From positions 47,969,501 through 48,033,500 of the forward strand of contig CM057482.1 in NCBI GenBank assembly GCA_030035585.1: DNA of 64,000 nucleotides. The letters are read 5' to 3'. Numbering within the stretch: the stretch's first letter is position 1; each line of letters begins with the position of its first letter. Source of the stretch: Dugong dugon. Lineage: Eukaryota > Chordata > Mammalia > Sirenia > Dugongidae. The notes beneath the pieces were generated by a model, which did no database searches, had not been told where the DNA came from, and saw nothing but the letters and a program-made list of their open reading frames with translations. The position numbers were made by a program, and so were the translations under genes. Below, in pieces: positions 1-11,789 of this stretch.

Positions 1-349
1 TTCTACATTTTACGTAAAGTTTAACAATATTAATATAAAGTACACCGTGAAGAGTTAAGAATGTATAGTGTAACCCCTAATGCAAGCACTTAAAAATGCA
101 GAGATATAGCTAAAAGCCAATAGATAAGTTGAAAAAATAAAATTCTAAAAAATACTCAGATAATAATTTTAAAAAGCAGGAGAGGAGGAACAGAGGAACA
201 AAAATAGAGGAGAAAAACCCAAAACAATAAAATGGTAGACTCAAATTAACCACAGCAATAAATGTTAACAGGACAAACACTCCAATTAAAAGATGGATAT
301 TGTCATAATGGATAAAAAAAAAATAAAGCCCAATTATACGCTATCTCCA

Positions 350-715
350 CCACCTGTCTATTAGTTATTGTTCTGTCGTGGCTTGTGTGTTGCTATGATG
401 CTGGAAACTATGGCACTAGTATTTCAAACACCAGCAGAGCTTCCCGACTAAGTCAGACTAGGAAGAAAGGCCTAGTGATCTACTTCCTAAAATTAGCCAA
501 TGAAAACCCTATGGATCACAACAGAATGCTTTCTGATATAGTGTTGGAAGATGAGCCCCCTAGGTTGGAAGAAACTCAAAATACACAGTGGCCATAACTG
601 TTTACTTGGGCATACCAACAACCGTGAAGATAGCAGGACTGGGCAATGTTTTGTTTTATTGTACATGGGGTCATCATGAGTTGGAGTTGACTCGGCAGCA
701 ATTAACAACAACAAC
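350..715 (+). mobile_element. RTE deletion derivative (RTE 5' end fused to RTE 3' end)
   Basis: About 235 bases match the 5' region of the full-length RTE at 17903-18170, including the stretch with gctatgatgctgg, the gactaggaagaa block and the tgatatagtg...gatgagcccc block. The sequence then jumps near position 587 to the RTE 3' end and finishes in a repeated caa tail. The roughly 2.8 kb coding centre is missing. There is no tRNA head, unlike the related copies at 36449, 38937 and 42980. It sits inside an L1, and the target-site duplication is only weakly visible. Its short frame (385-597) is untranslated RTE leader sequence and not a gene. Confidence 0.75.
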
Positions 716-2317
716 AAAAATAGGCAGTCTATAAGAAATGCAATTTATTTATAAAGACAGAGAGATTGAAAGTAAATAGATGAAAACATATCCCATGCAA
801 CCAGCAAGTATAAGAAGACTGGAATGGCTAAACTGATATCAGATAAAATTGACTATAAGACAAATAATATTATCAGGAGTAAAGAAGGACATTTCTTAAC
901 GATAAAAGGGTCAATTCATCAGGGAGATATAACAATGGTAGATGTGCACGTGTCCAATAATAAAGCTTCAAAATAAATGAAACAAAAATTGACAGAATTA
1001 AAGGAATATATAACCAATTCCAGAAACAAAGCTGAAGATTTTAACACCACTGTCTCAGGAATAGTTAGAAAACCTAGCCGAAAAAATCAGTTAAGATATG
1101 GATGAGGTGAACACTATCAGTCACTTTAATATAATTGATATTTTCACCTAATATATCTAAAACAGAAGAATCTGCATTATCTTCACATTCACGTAGTTCA
1201 TTCATCAGGATAGACTATATGCTGATCATAATACAAATAGAAATAAATTCATGAGTATTTAAATAATACAGAATAGGTTCTCCATCCACCAGGGAACTAA
1301 ATTAGAAAGCAGTAAGAATAAGATATCTAAGAAAACTCCAAATATTTTACAACACAGGACACATTTAGAAACAATCCATGAAAGGAAACCACAGGGAAAA
1401 ACCACATTTTGAAAAAGATTTCAAACTGAATGAAAAAAAAAAAATGCTACACATCAAAATTTGGAATTCAGCTAAAGCAGAACGTAGAAAAAAAATAGCT
1501 TTAGAAACTTATATTAGAAAAGATAAAAGACCTTAAATCAATGACCTAAGATTCTTCTTTAAGAAGCTAGAAAAATAAGAGCAAGGTAAGTAGAAGGAAA
1601 GAAATAATAAATATAAGAGCAAAAAGTAATAAAAATAAAAAATAATAAAGGAAAATTTTTAAAGCTAAAAGTTGGTTATTTGAAAAGATCAACAAAATTG
1701 ATAAATGCTTAGGTAAACTGATCCAGAGAGAGAGAGAGACAGACAGAGAAAACATAAATGATTAATATCAGGATTTAAAGAAGAGACATTACTACAAATC
1801 CTGCAAATATTCAAAGAATAATAAATATTATTAACAAGGTTATGCCAAAAAATTCAACAACTTCGTTGAAATAGACAAATTCTTTGAAAAACAGAACTAA
1901 CCAAAACTAACACAAGATGGAAAAAATCTGGATAGCTCTATATCTATTAAAGAAATTGAATTCTTCCCATAGAAGAAAACTCTGGGCCCAGATGCTTCAC
2001 TGGTGAGCTCTAACATTTAAGGAAGAAATAACACCAATCTTACACAAATTTACTCAGAAAATAGGAGTGGAGGAAACACTTCCCAATTCATTTTAAAAGG
2101 CTAAATGTGACGAAGACATGAGCGAAAGAAAGAGAGAGAAAGAGAGGAAAGGAGGGAGGGAGAGAGGGAAGAAAGAAAGTTACAGTTCAATATTTGTCAT
2201 GAACCTAGATGCAAAAATATTGAACAAAATATCATCAGATATTATCCAGCAATATATAAAAAGTATACTACAACATGACCAGCAAGGCAGAGTTGATTTA
2301 ACATTAGAAAGTCAATC

Positions 2318-3164
2318 CACTAGATAAGAGATAACTTTGGTGACGGGTAAGACAGTACACAATACTGGGTAAGCCAGCACAACTTGCACAGGAAAGGTCA
2401 TGGAAGCTCCATAGGCACATCCAAACTCCCTGAGGGACTGAATTACTGGGTTGAGGACTGTGGGGACCACAGTCTTGGTGAACATCTAGCTCGACTGGCA
2501 TAACATAATTTATAAACACAATGTTCTACATTCTACCTTGGTGAGTACCATCTGGGGTCTTAAAAGCCTGTGAGCAGCCATCTAAGATACTCCACTGGTC
2601 TCACCCCTTCAGGAGCAAGGAAGAATGAAGAAAACTAAAGATACAAGTGAAAGGTTAGTCTAAAGGACTAATGGACCACATCTACCACAGCCTCCACCAG
2701 ACTGAGTCCGGTACAACTACATGGCTCCCGGCTACCACCACTGACTGCTCTGACCAGGATCACAACAAAGGGTCCCGGACAGAGCTGGAGAAAAACGTTG
2801 AACAAAATTCTAACTCATAAAAAAAGACCACACTTACTGGCCTGTCAGAGACTGGAGAAACCACAAGAGTATGGCCCCTGGACACCCTTTAGCTCAGTAA
2901 CAAAGTCACTCCCGAGGTTCACTCTCCAGCCAAGATTAGACAGGCCCATAAAACAAACCAGACTAAAGGGGCACACCACCAGCCCAGCAGCAAGGACTAG
3001 AAGGCAGGAGGGGACAGGAAAGCTGGTAATAGGGAACCCGAGGTCAAGAAGGGAGAGTGTTGATATGTCATGGGGTTGTTAACCAATGTCATAAAACAAT
3101 ATGTGTACTAACTGTTTAATGAGAAACTAGTTTGTTCTTAAACCTTCATCTAGAACAGTAAAAA
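2318..3164 (+). mobile_element. 5'-truncated L1, 3' UTR only
   Basis: This insert consists only of L1 3' UTR and has a weak A-rich end. It is bounded by a 12-bp direct repeat (agaaagtcaatc) at 2306-2317 and 3165-3176, and the host L1 continues on both sides. The same 3' UTR recurs at 5425, 13721, 14134, 51620 and 60330, which identifies a lineage-specific, comparatively young L1 family. It has no coding capacity. Confidence 0.85.
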
Positions 3165-3237
3165 AGAAAGTCAATCAATTTAATTCAATGTATTAACAGG
3201 CCAAAAAACAAAACAAAACAATCATTTCAATAGATGC

Positions 3238-3761
3238 TACCTTAGGATGGGTTCTCTAGAGAAGCAAAACCAGTAAAGCATATAAGTATATATAAAGAGA
3301 GATTTATATTAAGAAAATGGCTCATATGATTGTAGAGCCTGGAATGTCCCAAGTCTGTGGGTCAGGCTTCCTGATTCACGTAGCCACAGGGGCTGGTGAC
3401 CCAAGATCGGCAGGTCAGACAGCAAGGGTCTGGCTCACAGGCTACGAAGACCGACAGACCCCAAAATCGGCAGGCAAGACGGCAGATAAGCTGCTAGCTC
3501 AAATCTGAAGAACCAGAGGGCAGACGAACAGGGCCAGCTGCAGGATCTACAGCAAACAAAAGCCCAAGAGCCTTGCCAGAAAGTCCACCTATATTGGATG
3601 CAGGCCACACCCCCAAGGAAACTCCCTTTCAACTGATTGACTACTCACAGAAGATCCCATCGTGGAGGTGATCACATCATTATATGACTGCCAAACTACA
3701 TAACTGCCAAACCACTAAGAATCATGGCCCAGCCAAATTGACATACAACCTTAATGATCAC
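3238..3761 (-). mobile_element. ERVL-type solo LTR (MLT2-like), copy 1
   Basis: A 524-bp element is flanked by a perfect 6-bp repeat (agatgc) at 3232-3237 and 3762-3767, inside L1 ORF2. Read on the minus strand it begins near tggttaa...gtcaacttggctgggcc and ends in gagaaccc, the layout I associate with MLT2-type ERVL LTRs. A second copy of the same family is at 37636-38184. No internal retroviral sequence is adjacent, so it is a solo LTR. Family naming is from memory. Confidence 0.7.
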
Positions 3762-4708
3762 AGATGCAAAATAAACATTTAACAAAATTTAAAACCTATT
3801 CATGTTAAAATTCTCAGCTACCTTAACCTGATAAAGTCATCTGTGACAAACTTTCACCTGTCATCATATTCAGTGGTGAATGTTTTTTCCCCTAACATCA
3901 GAAGTAAAGGAGGCCCACTCTAACCACTTCAATTCAGCTTTGTACTGGAGGGCCTAGACATTCCCATAAGGCAAAAACAAGAAACAAAAGACATAAATAT
4001 CATGCATATGACAGGATTGTTTACGTAAAAAATTCTAAGTAATCGAGAAATCAACTATTGTAAATAATTATTATCCAAGTCACAGGATACAAGGTTACTA
4101 CACAAAAATCAGTGGCAGCAAAGAGTTGGAATGTGCAATTTAAAATAGCATTTCATTTATAATAGTGTCAGAAAACAAAATACTTGGGGAAGAATCTAAG
4201 AAAACAAAAGCAAGACCTCAGTACTGAAAACTGCAAAACATTGCTGACAGCAATTAAAGAAGATATAAATAAATGGAGAGATTCCATGTTCATGGAGTAG
4301 AAGACCCAGTAATGTTAAGATATTGATTCTTAACAAGTTGCTGTACAGATTCAACAGAATCACTATCAAAATTCCAGAAGTTCTTTTTAATTTTTTTTTA
4401 AGATACTGACAAGCTGATTGTAAAAAGTTATATGAAATGTCATATAACTACAATACACAAATAAATCTTTAAAAAAGAAGAACAAAGCTGGAGAACTTAT
4501 ACTATCTTATTCTAAGACTTCTCTTAAAGCTATAGTAATCAAGATTCTACGGTACTTGCCTAAGTATCCGGAGATAGATTAATGAAAAGGAATAGAGTTC
4601 AGAAACGGGCACACATTTATCTGGTCATTTGATTTTTTATAAAGGTTACAAAGCAATCCGATACAAAAAGAAAATCCTTCCAACAAACAGTGCTGGAATA
4701 ACTGGATT

Positions 4709-4895
4709 TCTATATATTGCTGTTAGTTGTGGTCAAGTAGATTCCAACTCATGGCAACCCCGTGTGTGGAGAGTAGAAGCGCCCCATAAGGTTTTCGAGG
4801 CTGTGACTTTTCAGAAGCAGATCACCAGCCCTGTCTTTCGAGAGCCTCTGGGTGGGTTCAAACTGCCAATGTTTCAGCTAGCAGTCAAGTACTTG
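4709..4895 (-). mobile_element. tRNA-Asn-headed SINE (type B, AfroSINE-like)
   Basis: The antisense copy starts with the complement of the RTE-like tail and ends near the complement of the tRNA-like head. It shows the type B middle block (complement of gaaaaccctatggagcac and of the 'tctacttctgaa' block). The head end is degraded. A short stretch of the host L1 separates it from the next SINE. Confidence 0.7.
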
Positions 4896-4916
4896 AATGA
4901 ACCTGGACCTTTATCT

Positions 4917-5096
4917 TAAACTAGTTGCCATTGAGTCGATTCCAACTTACGGTGACCCCATGTGTGTCAGAGTAGAACTGTGCTCCATAGGGTTTTCAAT
5001 GACTGATTTTTCAGAAGTAGATCACCAGGACTTTCTTAATAGCTGTCTCTGGGTGGACTTGAACCTCCAACCTTTTGGGTAGCAGCCAGGTGCCAC
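4917..5096 (-). mobile_element. tRNA-Asn-headed SINE (type B)
   Basis: Well-preserved antisense type B copy: the complement of the shared tail (gagtcgattccaac), then the complement of the body, then the complement of the gctgctaaccaaaaggttgg head block. It is independent of the SINE at 4709-4895, because L1 sequence lies between them. Confidence 0.78.
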
Positions 5097-5424
5097 CCTA
5101 CCCCATATACAAAGATTCATTTGAAATGTACTATAAACATCTTAGAAGAAAATAGAATATCTTCATGATTTGGTAGTAGGCAAAGCTTTCTTAGACAGAA
5201 AGCAATAACGACAAAAGGGCAAACTAATAAATTCGACTTCACCAAAATTAAAATCGTCTCCTCATCAAAAGACACTGTGAGAAAAATGAAAAGGCAAATC
5301 ACAGAGTGAGAGAAAATATTCATAACACATATCTGACAAAAAAAAAAAAAACTAGTATGTAGGATAGTTAACATACTCCTACAACTCAATAAAAAGACAT
5401 CCAAGCTAATTTAAAAAATGGGCA

Positions 5425-5988
5425 CACACAAAGAAACAATCTTTGATGGTTATGAAAGAGGGGAAGTGTGGGAGGGAAAAACACTAACTAGACAGTAGAT
5501 AAATGGTAACTTTGGTGAAGGGTAAGACACAATACTGGGGAAGTTGGCATAACTTGACCAGGCCAAACTCATAGAAGCTTCACAGACACATCCAAACACC
5601 CTGAGAGACCAAGTTACCAGGCTGAGAGCTGGGGACCATGGTCTCGGGGGACATCTAGCTCAACTGGCATAACATAGTCTATAAACAAAATGTTCTACAT
5701 CCGACTGTGCTGAGTAGCAACTGGGTCTTAAAAGCCTGTGAGCGGCCATCTAAGATACATCTACTGGTTCCATCCCAGCTGGAGCAAAGGGGAATGAAGA
5801 AGACCAAAGACACGTGGGAAAGATTAGTCCAAAGGTCTAATGGACCACAACTACCACAGCCTCCACCAGACTGAGCTCAGAACAACTAGATGGTGCCCGG
5901 TTACCACCACTGACTGCTCTGGGAAGGATCACAATACAGGGTCCCAGACAGAGCAGGAGAAAAATGTAGAACAAAATTCAAATTTACA

Positions 5989-6028
<40 letters not shown>

Positions 6029-6423
6029 GACCAGGCTTGCTGTTCTGGCAGAGACTGGAGAAACCCCAAGAGTATGGCCCCGGATACACTTTTAGCTCAG
6101 TACTGTAGTCACTCCTGAGGTTCACCCTTCAGGCAAAGATTAGACAGGTCTATAGGGCCAACAATAACACATGTGAGGGTCGTGCTTCATAGTTCAGTCA
6201 TGTATACAAGACTAATGAGCACATCAGCCCAAAAGCAAATATGAGAAGCCAGGAAGGGACAAGAAAACTGAACAAATGGAAACAGGGAAGCTGGGATGGA
6301 GAAGGGGAGAGTGTTAACACATCGAGGTGTTGGCAACTAATGTCACAAAACAATTTGTGTATTAACTGTTCAATGAGAAACTAATTTGCTACGTAAACTT
6401 CACCTAAATCACAATAAAAAAAG
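5425..6423 (+). mobile_element. 5'-truncated L1, 3' UTR with (CA)n
   Basis: A 1-kb L1 3' UTR insertion of the same family as 2318-3164, with a readable 12-bp duplication (aaaaaatgggca) at 5413-5424 and 6424-6435. It contains a (CA)n microsatellite at about 5986-6026 where other copies have an A-rich stretch. It marks the junction between the L1 ORF2 end on its left and an L1 ORF2 endonuclease region on its right. Confidence 0.82.
5986..6026. repeat. (CA)n microsatellite
   Basis: About 20 dinucleotide units, interrupted once by a T near the left side, inside the L1 3' UTR. The length suggests it could be polymorphic. Confidence 0.95.
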
Positions 6424-7671
6424 AAAAAATGGGCAAATATGAGCAACAAGAAAGCTAGGATAGCAATATTAATGTCAGACAAAATAAAATTTAAAGCAAA
6501 AGCTGAAGTATTAAAAGAGACAAAGAGGTACATTTAATGCTGATAAAATAAACACTACACCTATAGAGAAAATAAACAAATCCATAATTGTAGTAGATGC
6601 TAACAAAGCTTTCAAACACTGAAAAACCAAGTAGACAAGAAATAAGAAAGGATATTGAATAATGGGATCATATCCAACAAACAAAAAACACATAGGACAG
6701 TTATGAAAATTGACCACACACTTGGCCACAAAGAAAGTCTCAACAAATTCCAAATAATCAACATCATACAGACTACATTCCCTTTTTATGATACAATAAA
6801 ACTAGAAATCAACAACAGAAAATAAGCTAAAAACATTCTATGTTTGAAAACTAAAAACCATACTTTTAGATAATTAAAAAGAAATCATAATGGAATGAGA
6901 ATTTTTGAACAGAATAAAGATAAAGTCATTACATATAAAAATGTGGACTACATCTGAAATAATAATTACAGGGAAATTTATAGTTTGAATATATTTAGTA
7001 GAAAATAAAAACTGAAAAATAAAAAATGAACTTGGAAAAAATAATAAAGGGACAGCAATTAATGAAATAACTGAAAAGCAGGAGGTATAATGGAATGACT
7101 TTTAAAACCAAAGCTTCTTCAGAAAGACTAATAAAATTTTTTAAAAATCCTTTAACAGGGCGGATCAGTTGAAAAAGAAGGTACAGAAAAAAAAAACCTT
7201 GACAATTAAAAGGGAAATAACTACAGATACAGAAAAAAAAATTTTAAATCAAGAAAGATATTATGAACAACTATATGTTAACATGTTTCTAAGTGGAGAA
7301 AATACAGAATATAAATTGCCAAAATTAACACAAGAAGTAATAGAAAATGTAAATATATCAATACCAATTTAAAAAAATTAAGTGGCAATCCACAATCTCT
7401 CCTAACCAAAATATTGCCAGGTCCAGATGGTTATTTAGGTGTATTTTTAAATCAAATTGTCAAGGAACAGATAATCTCTATTTTCACAAATTATTCCAAA
7501 AAATAGGGAATAGGTAAAAATGCTTAATATCTTTGATGCACATATAATCTTGATTTAAAAAAAAAAAAAACTAGACAGAGTTTCCATAAGAAAGGAAACT
7601 TGCAGGTCAATCTCACTTAAAACATAAATGTAGAAATCCTTCTGGAAATATTAGCAACTTTAATCCAGTAG

Positions 7672-7876
7672 GCCCTAGAGAAGGATACCATGCTTGGTAA
7701 AGTAGAGGGTCAGCAAAAGAGGAAGATCCTTAATGAGGTAGATTGACACAGTGGCTGTAACAATAGGCTTAAACATAGCAATGATTGTGAGGATGGCGCA
7801 CGACTGGGCAGTGTTTCCTTCTGTTGTATGAAGGGTTGCTATGAGTCAGAAATAACTTGACAGAACCTAACAACAA
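7672..7876 (+). mobile_element. RTE LINE 3' end fragment
   Basis: Matches the last 200 bases of the RTE at 17903-21653 (the caugcuuggu...gagggtcagc block, the gattgacacagtggctg block and the tail in aacaacaa). It is 5'-truncated and lies inside an L1. Confidence 0.8.
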
Positions 7877-7887
7877 TCCAACGAAAA

Positions 7888-8038
7888 CTCTTTGCCATCG
7901 AGTCGATTCCAACTCATAGTGATCCTGTAGGACAGAGTAGAACCACCCCATAGTGTTTCCAAGGAGCGCCTGGTGGATTTGAACTGCCGACCTTTTGGTT
8001 AGCAGCCATATCTCTTAACCACTACACCACTAGGGTTT
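7888..8038 (-). mobile_element. tRNA-Asn-headed SINE (type A)
   Basis: Antisense type A copy abutting the RTE tail. The complement of the tail comes first and the complement of the tRNA-like head is last, ending with the complement of the 'ccctggtgg' start. The promoter-like B-box region is recognisable (complement of gttcaaatcc). Confidence 0.78.
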
Positions 8039-9170
8039 TGCATAAAAGAATAATTTGTCATGGCCAACTTAGGCTTGTACCAGGAATGCAAAGGTGGTTC
8101 TGCCACTAGAATGTAATGTTGATGTAATTCATCACATTAATATGTTAAAAGAGAAACACCGTATAGACTTCTCAAAATAAACAGAATATTCAATAAAATT
8201 TAAAATCCATTCACAAGAAAACCTAAGAGCACCTAGACCTAGAAGGAAATGTCTTAAAAATAATTAATATTTATCAAAAACCTACTGTAGACATCATATC
8301 TAATAGTGAAACAAAATATTTAATAGTGAAAGGATGTGTATTATCACCATTACCATTTAATAATACAATATACAATAATACAGTAATAATAACAATACAA
8401 TAAGATGAGATTAAGAATTGAAAAGGGAGATAAATATGTAGATGATATGATTGTCTACATTAAAAAGATGAAAATCAATGGATAAAATGATAAAATAATT
8501 GAATTAGTAACAGTTCAGAAAGATAGATGGGTATACAATCAAGTTACAAAAAGCAACAATGTTTCTTTAAATGTGGAGTAAGCAACTAAAAATGTAATAT
8601 TTAAAATGTCACAATAACAAAACATACATATATGTAACACCCAGAAATAAACCAAATAAAAATGTGTAAGCTTTATGAAGATAGTTACAAAACAATGAAT
8701 GGCATAAAAGAGAGAAACAGCTATTCCTTGTTCATGCACAGATTCAGTGTTGTAGAGAGCTAGTCAGTTTCTCCCCAAATGAACCCATAAATTAAGTACA
8801 ATTTCAATTAAAATTCTTTGCTACCTTGATTCGTCTTGGGATTGATTTTCAAATTCATATGAAACAATAAAAGAATGTGCATGACTAAACCAATTTTGAA
8901 AGCTATCATCAAAGGCAATCTCACTGTACCAGGTATTAAACCACTGTGCAATGCTATAGTAATTAAAATAATGTGGTACTGGTACAGAAGCTGACAAACA
9001 GAACAATGGACTACAACAGAGATCCCAGGAAGAGACTTGGGCATTTATCAGAAAGTGGTGTATGATGGAGGCAGCATCACAATGCTGTGGGCAAAGGAGC
9101 TCAGACAGCTGACCTACTGTGTGGAAGAAGTGAAATCAGACCTAGTCTCAAATCACACACACACCAAAAA

Positions 9171-9482
9171 TCAAATTCCAGATGAAGAGGCAGTAGCTGG
9201 AAGGAGATGTGAGGCCAAGGAAGTTTTGTTTATTTTTTCAACAAGAGAGACCTGAGTGGGGGGGAGGGGGAGGGAAGGACACAGGTGGGGGGCAGAGGTG
9301 AGCTTACTAGAAGGAAGGAGTAGTCTCTGGGGTAAGTTTCTGAAGAACATGGGAGGGGATGGACTCCAAGGCAGAGGTGGAGGAGAGGGAAAGATGTGGG
9401 CAGTTGGTGTATTTGGTACAGGAAGAGGCAAGTGTTTCTGTCTTTACTCACCAGTCTTCCACGTAAATTTCCACTGTGTATT
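9171..9482. other. Unique G-rich stretch
   Basis: No repeat or gene is recognised. The plus strand carries a dense run of G tracts from 9258 to 9292, listed separately. Overlapping open frames on both strands here reflect base composition. Confidence 0.6.
9258..9292 (+). other. Potential G-quadruplex tract
   Basis: Four G runs of 7, 5, 3 and 6 bases occur within 35 nt, with two single-base loops and one 12-base loop. This meets a relaxed G-quadruplex pattern on the plus strand. No associated gene was found. Confidence 0.7.
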
Positions 9483-9492
9483 GTGCCTTCTA

Positions 9493-9692
9493 AGGAGTCC
9501 TGGTAGCACAGTGGTTAAGCTCTCATTTCCTAACTGAAAGGTTGGTGGTTCAAACTCACCAGCCGGACCACAGGAGAAAGATGTGGCACTCTCCTTCCAT
9601 AAAAATTCCACCTTGGAAACCCTGTGGGGCAGTTCTACTCTGACCTATAAGGTCACTGTGAGTTGGAATCAACTCGAAGGCAACTGGTTATC
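9493..9692 (+). mobile_element. tRNA-Asn-headed SINE (type A, long variant)
   Basis: Sense copy flanked by a perfect 10-bp duplication (gtgccttcta) at 9483-9492 and 9693-9702. It has the long-variant block containing gaaagatgtggcac between head and tail, also present at 27216-27433. The tRNA-like head and the RTE-like tail are both recognisable. Confidence 0.9.
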
Positions 9693-9847
9693 GTGCCTTC
9701 TATGCTTTAGGATGGATGGGCATAAACCAGAGACTCCATAAAAGAACAGAGAATCAGGAGCCAAAGAAGCTAAGTATTCCCCGCCAACCCACTGCAACAG
9801 AGAAGAGAAAACCAAGGGCTATCTCCACTGCTGTCATGTCTACCCAT

Positions 9848-9963
9848 TGTACCCACTGCTGTCAAGTCACTCTCGACTCATAGCAACTCTACAGGGCAGG
9901 GTAGAACTGTCCCATAGGGTTTCCAAGGAGTGGTTGGTGGATTCAAACTTTGGTTAAACTTAG
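9848..9963 (-). mobile_element. tRNA-Asn-headed SINE fragment (type A)
   Basis: Antisense partial copy: the complement of the tail and body is clear, but the head is truncated after the ttggttaa block. Confidence 0.75.
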
Positions 9964-11241
9964 GGTTCTTGTCTGCTGCCTCTCAAGGACAAGGGCTGTG
10001 GAAGAATATCACTGGCTCCAAAATAAGAAAGAAGTGCCACAAATAGAAATCATTGTGTGATCCATCAACTGTCTACCAAATTTAGTAGTATGTCAACATG
10101 TTCAACACAACTCAACTTATATCCATAGTAAACTGTGAATATGTTCAGTGAGGGGTGAGGTGCCTGTAGCACATTTGATACAATGTGAGGTGTGGCCGAT
10201 AAATGTATTCTGCTGAAGGCCTAAGGTCTGAAACTGACCCTGCTTGTCCCTTCAGCTGCAGTCCACCTCACACAACTGAAACCAATAAACAGAGCGAAGG
10301 GCCTGAGATGGTGCCTGTCCTCCATACCCAAGAGGAGAACCAGCCACACTAGGCAGGGATCGGGGGCTGGGAGCAAATGGATCAGAGGGGAGGAGTAAGG
10401 GAGGATGGGAGTGGTGGTGGTGGGGTGTGTTGTTACCCAGTGCAGCCAAAAAGAATGGAGCCAGTGAGTGAATGGAAGCAAAACAAAGTCACAGCATGAG
10501 CCACAAGGATCAAAAGTCAGAATGACCATGTCAGTTATCATATCTGAAGGGTGAGCAGAGTGGGAAAGCAGGCAAGCAAGACAGGAGTAGGACGGGAAAC
10601 CAGGAGGAAGTTCAGGGCTAGGGCTGTAACCAAGACCATGGGTCCGGGCTCTCTCCATCGTTCTGGCTAGCAGGGGCAAGACTGAGTGACCCAGATGAGG
10701 GGACCAGCCCTGAGGGGGCATGCAGAGCCAATCAACAAAGGGTTAGAGATACGAATCATTCTGCAGACGAAAACCTGGGACTTCTGGAGCAAAATAAAAA
10801 ATGACTGTCCGGGGTCCAGGAACAACAGCTATAAAACCCGAGCATCTGTTAAGACTCAGTTAATTTGGCAATGTCAACTGTGACCCCACAGAGGTGAGGG
10901 TGGAGGTGGGGGTGAGATCTGAGTGTTGCTGGAATCCTCAGATGACACCCCCAAGCCAAAACCTTTGGGCATACCAAGGAAATAATTTCGGTCCAGGAGG
11001 TTGAGTGTTTTCTACTCTGTTCACACATTTCAGCCATTTTCTCTGGGCTCTACTGACTGCGGAAAATTCCAAAACATCCTCACCATACAAAATATAACAG
11101 GGGAAGTGTTGAGACCCTTGAATGTTTCATTTTCCTTGACAAGAAACCCAGCTTTTATAATTATCTTTATGATTATCACTATCAGCAGATATAAAAAGAC
11201 TCTCCAGGGAACTGGTTTTGTACTTGTAATGAGTACCCAGG

Positions 11242-11277
11242 GGTGTGTGTGTCTGTGTGTGTGTGTGTGTGTGTGTG
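11242..11277. repeat. (GT)n microsatellite
   Basis: About 16 GT units interrupted once by a CT. It lies 70 bp left of the inverted repeat at 11350. Confidence 0.95.
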
Positions 11278-11349
11278 GTGTTGGGTGTACATGTCCATGG
11301 CTGCAGCCTGGGGTCTAAGTGAGTAAGCAAAGTAAGCCAGGGCTTACAG

Positions 11350-11535
11350 TAAGCAAGGTATGCACAGGTTTAATTATGTTTACTTACTAATCCGTAATGC
11401 ACAATTTCACTGTTTTTCACCACATCAAAGATGTGGGGATCCAGGGCTGGGAACAAAGATGTGGTGAAACCCATGCGAAATTGTGTGCTACAGATTAGTA
11501 AAAAAGCACAAGTAAACCCGTGCGTACCTTGCTTA
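11350..11535. repeat. Imperfect inverted repeat, two 77-78 bp arms and 31-bp spacer
   Basis: The left arm is 11350-11426 and the right arm 11458-11535. Reading the right arm as its reverse complement gives the same order of blocks: taagcaaggta, gcac, ggttta, ttactaatc, cacaatttc and caccacatc at the inner end. The arms differ by point changes and one 1-base indel, with most mismatches in an 11-bp patch near the middle of each arm. The spacer is 11427-11457. The structure could be an old palindromic DNA transposon remnant or a duplicated and inverted segment. A transcript would fold into a long hairpin. I do not recognise the family. Confidence 0.8.
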
Positions 11536-11789
11536 TTGGGTAATCCATCCCTGGGTCTAACAACAGGGTCAGAGCCGCCCCTGTTTTCAGGCACTGGGCC
11601 CTTTGGGCACCCCACCCGCGAGGCCCAGGGGGATGTAAGCATGGTTGGGCATTCAGCCGGAAATCTGGGAGCAGGGATTCTGACAGGGCTCCAGGTACCT
11701 CAGTCACTGTGGACAGAGATCAAATGCCCATCCCCTTCCCCAGGACACACGATCCAACAAGCTTGTTTTCCCAGACAATCGACCACTGT

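Larger units (their letters stand above)
1..5412 (+). mobile_element. Old L1 LINE body (ORF2 region), heavily interrupted
   Basis: The nucleotide sequence follows the order of a mammalian L1 ORF2: the start of the endonuclease region near 230-350, endonuclease and linker to about 1500, reverse transcriptase to about 4400, and the C-terminal part to 5412. No continuous frame survives because of many stops and frameshifts, so this is an ancient dead copy. It is cut by an RTE deletion derivative (350-715), a young L1 3' end (2318-3164), an ERVL-type LTR (3238-3761) and two antisense SINEs (4709-4895, 4917-5096). After each insertion the L1 resumes close to where it left off. An AG-rich patch (about 2118-2180) and a short deletion lie near 2100. 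The subfamily is not assigned. Confidence 0.82.
6436..9170 (+). mobile_element. Second old L1 ORF2 body
   Basis: The sequence runs from the L1 endonuclease region to near the end of the reverse transcriptase and C-terminal region, in the same orientation as the 1-5412 body. The stretch near 8430-8460 still reads as the reverse transcriptase DDM-IVY-like block. Frames are short and interrupted throughout. It contains an RTE 3' end (7672-7876) and an antisense SINE (7888-8038). The right end fades into unique sequence near 9170. Confidence 0.78.

Noticed and set aside
3238..3761. Complete endogenous retrovirus
   Set aside because: Only a solo LTR is present. L1 sequence continues directly on both sides with a 6-bp duplication, and no gag, pol or env sequence was seen beside any LTR in the window.
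5840..6125. Protein with a His-Thr repeat from the (CA)n tract
   Set aside because: Both strands are open only because the dinucleotide repeat lacks stops. The region is L1 3' UTR.
10221..10721. 166-codon minus-strand ORF as a gene
   Set aside because: The translation is Pro/Ser/His-rich without a domain, overlaps an open frame in another register, and has no promoter or splice context. GC-richer DNA with few stop codons explains it.
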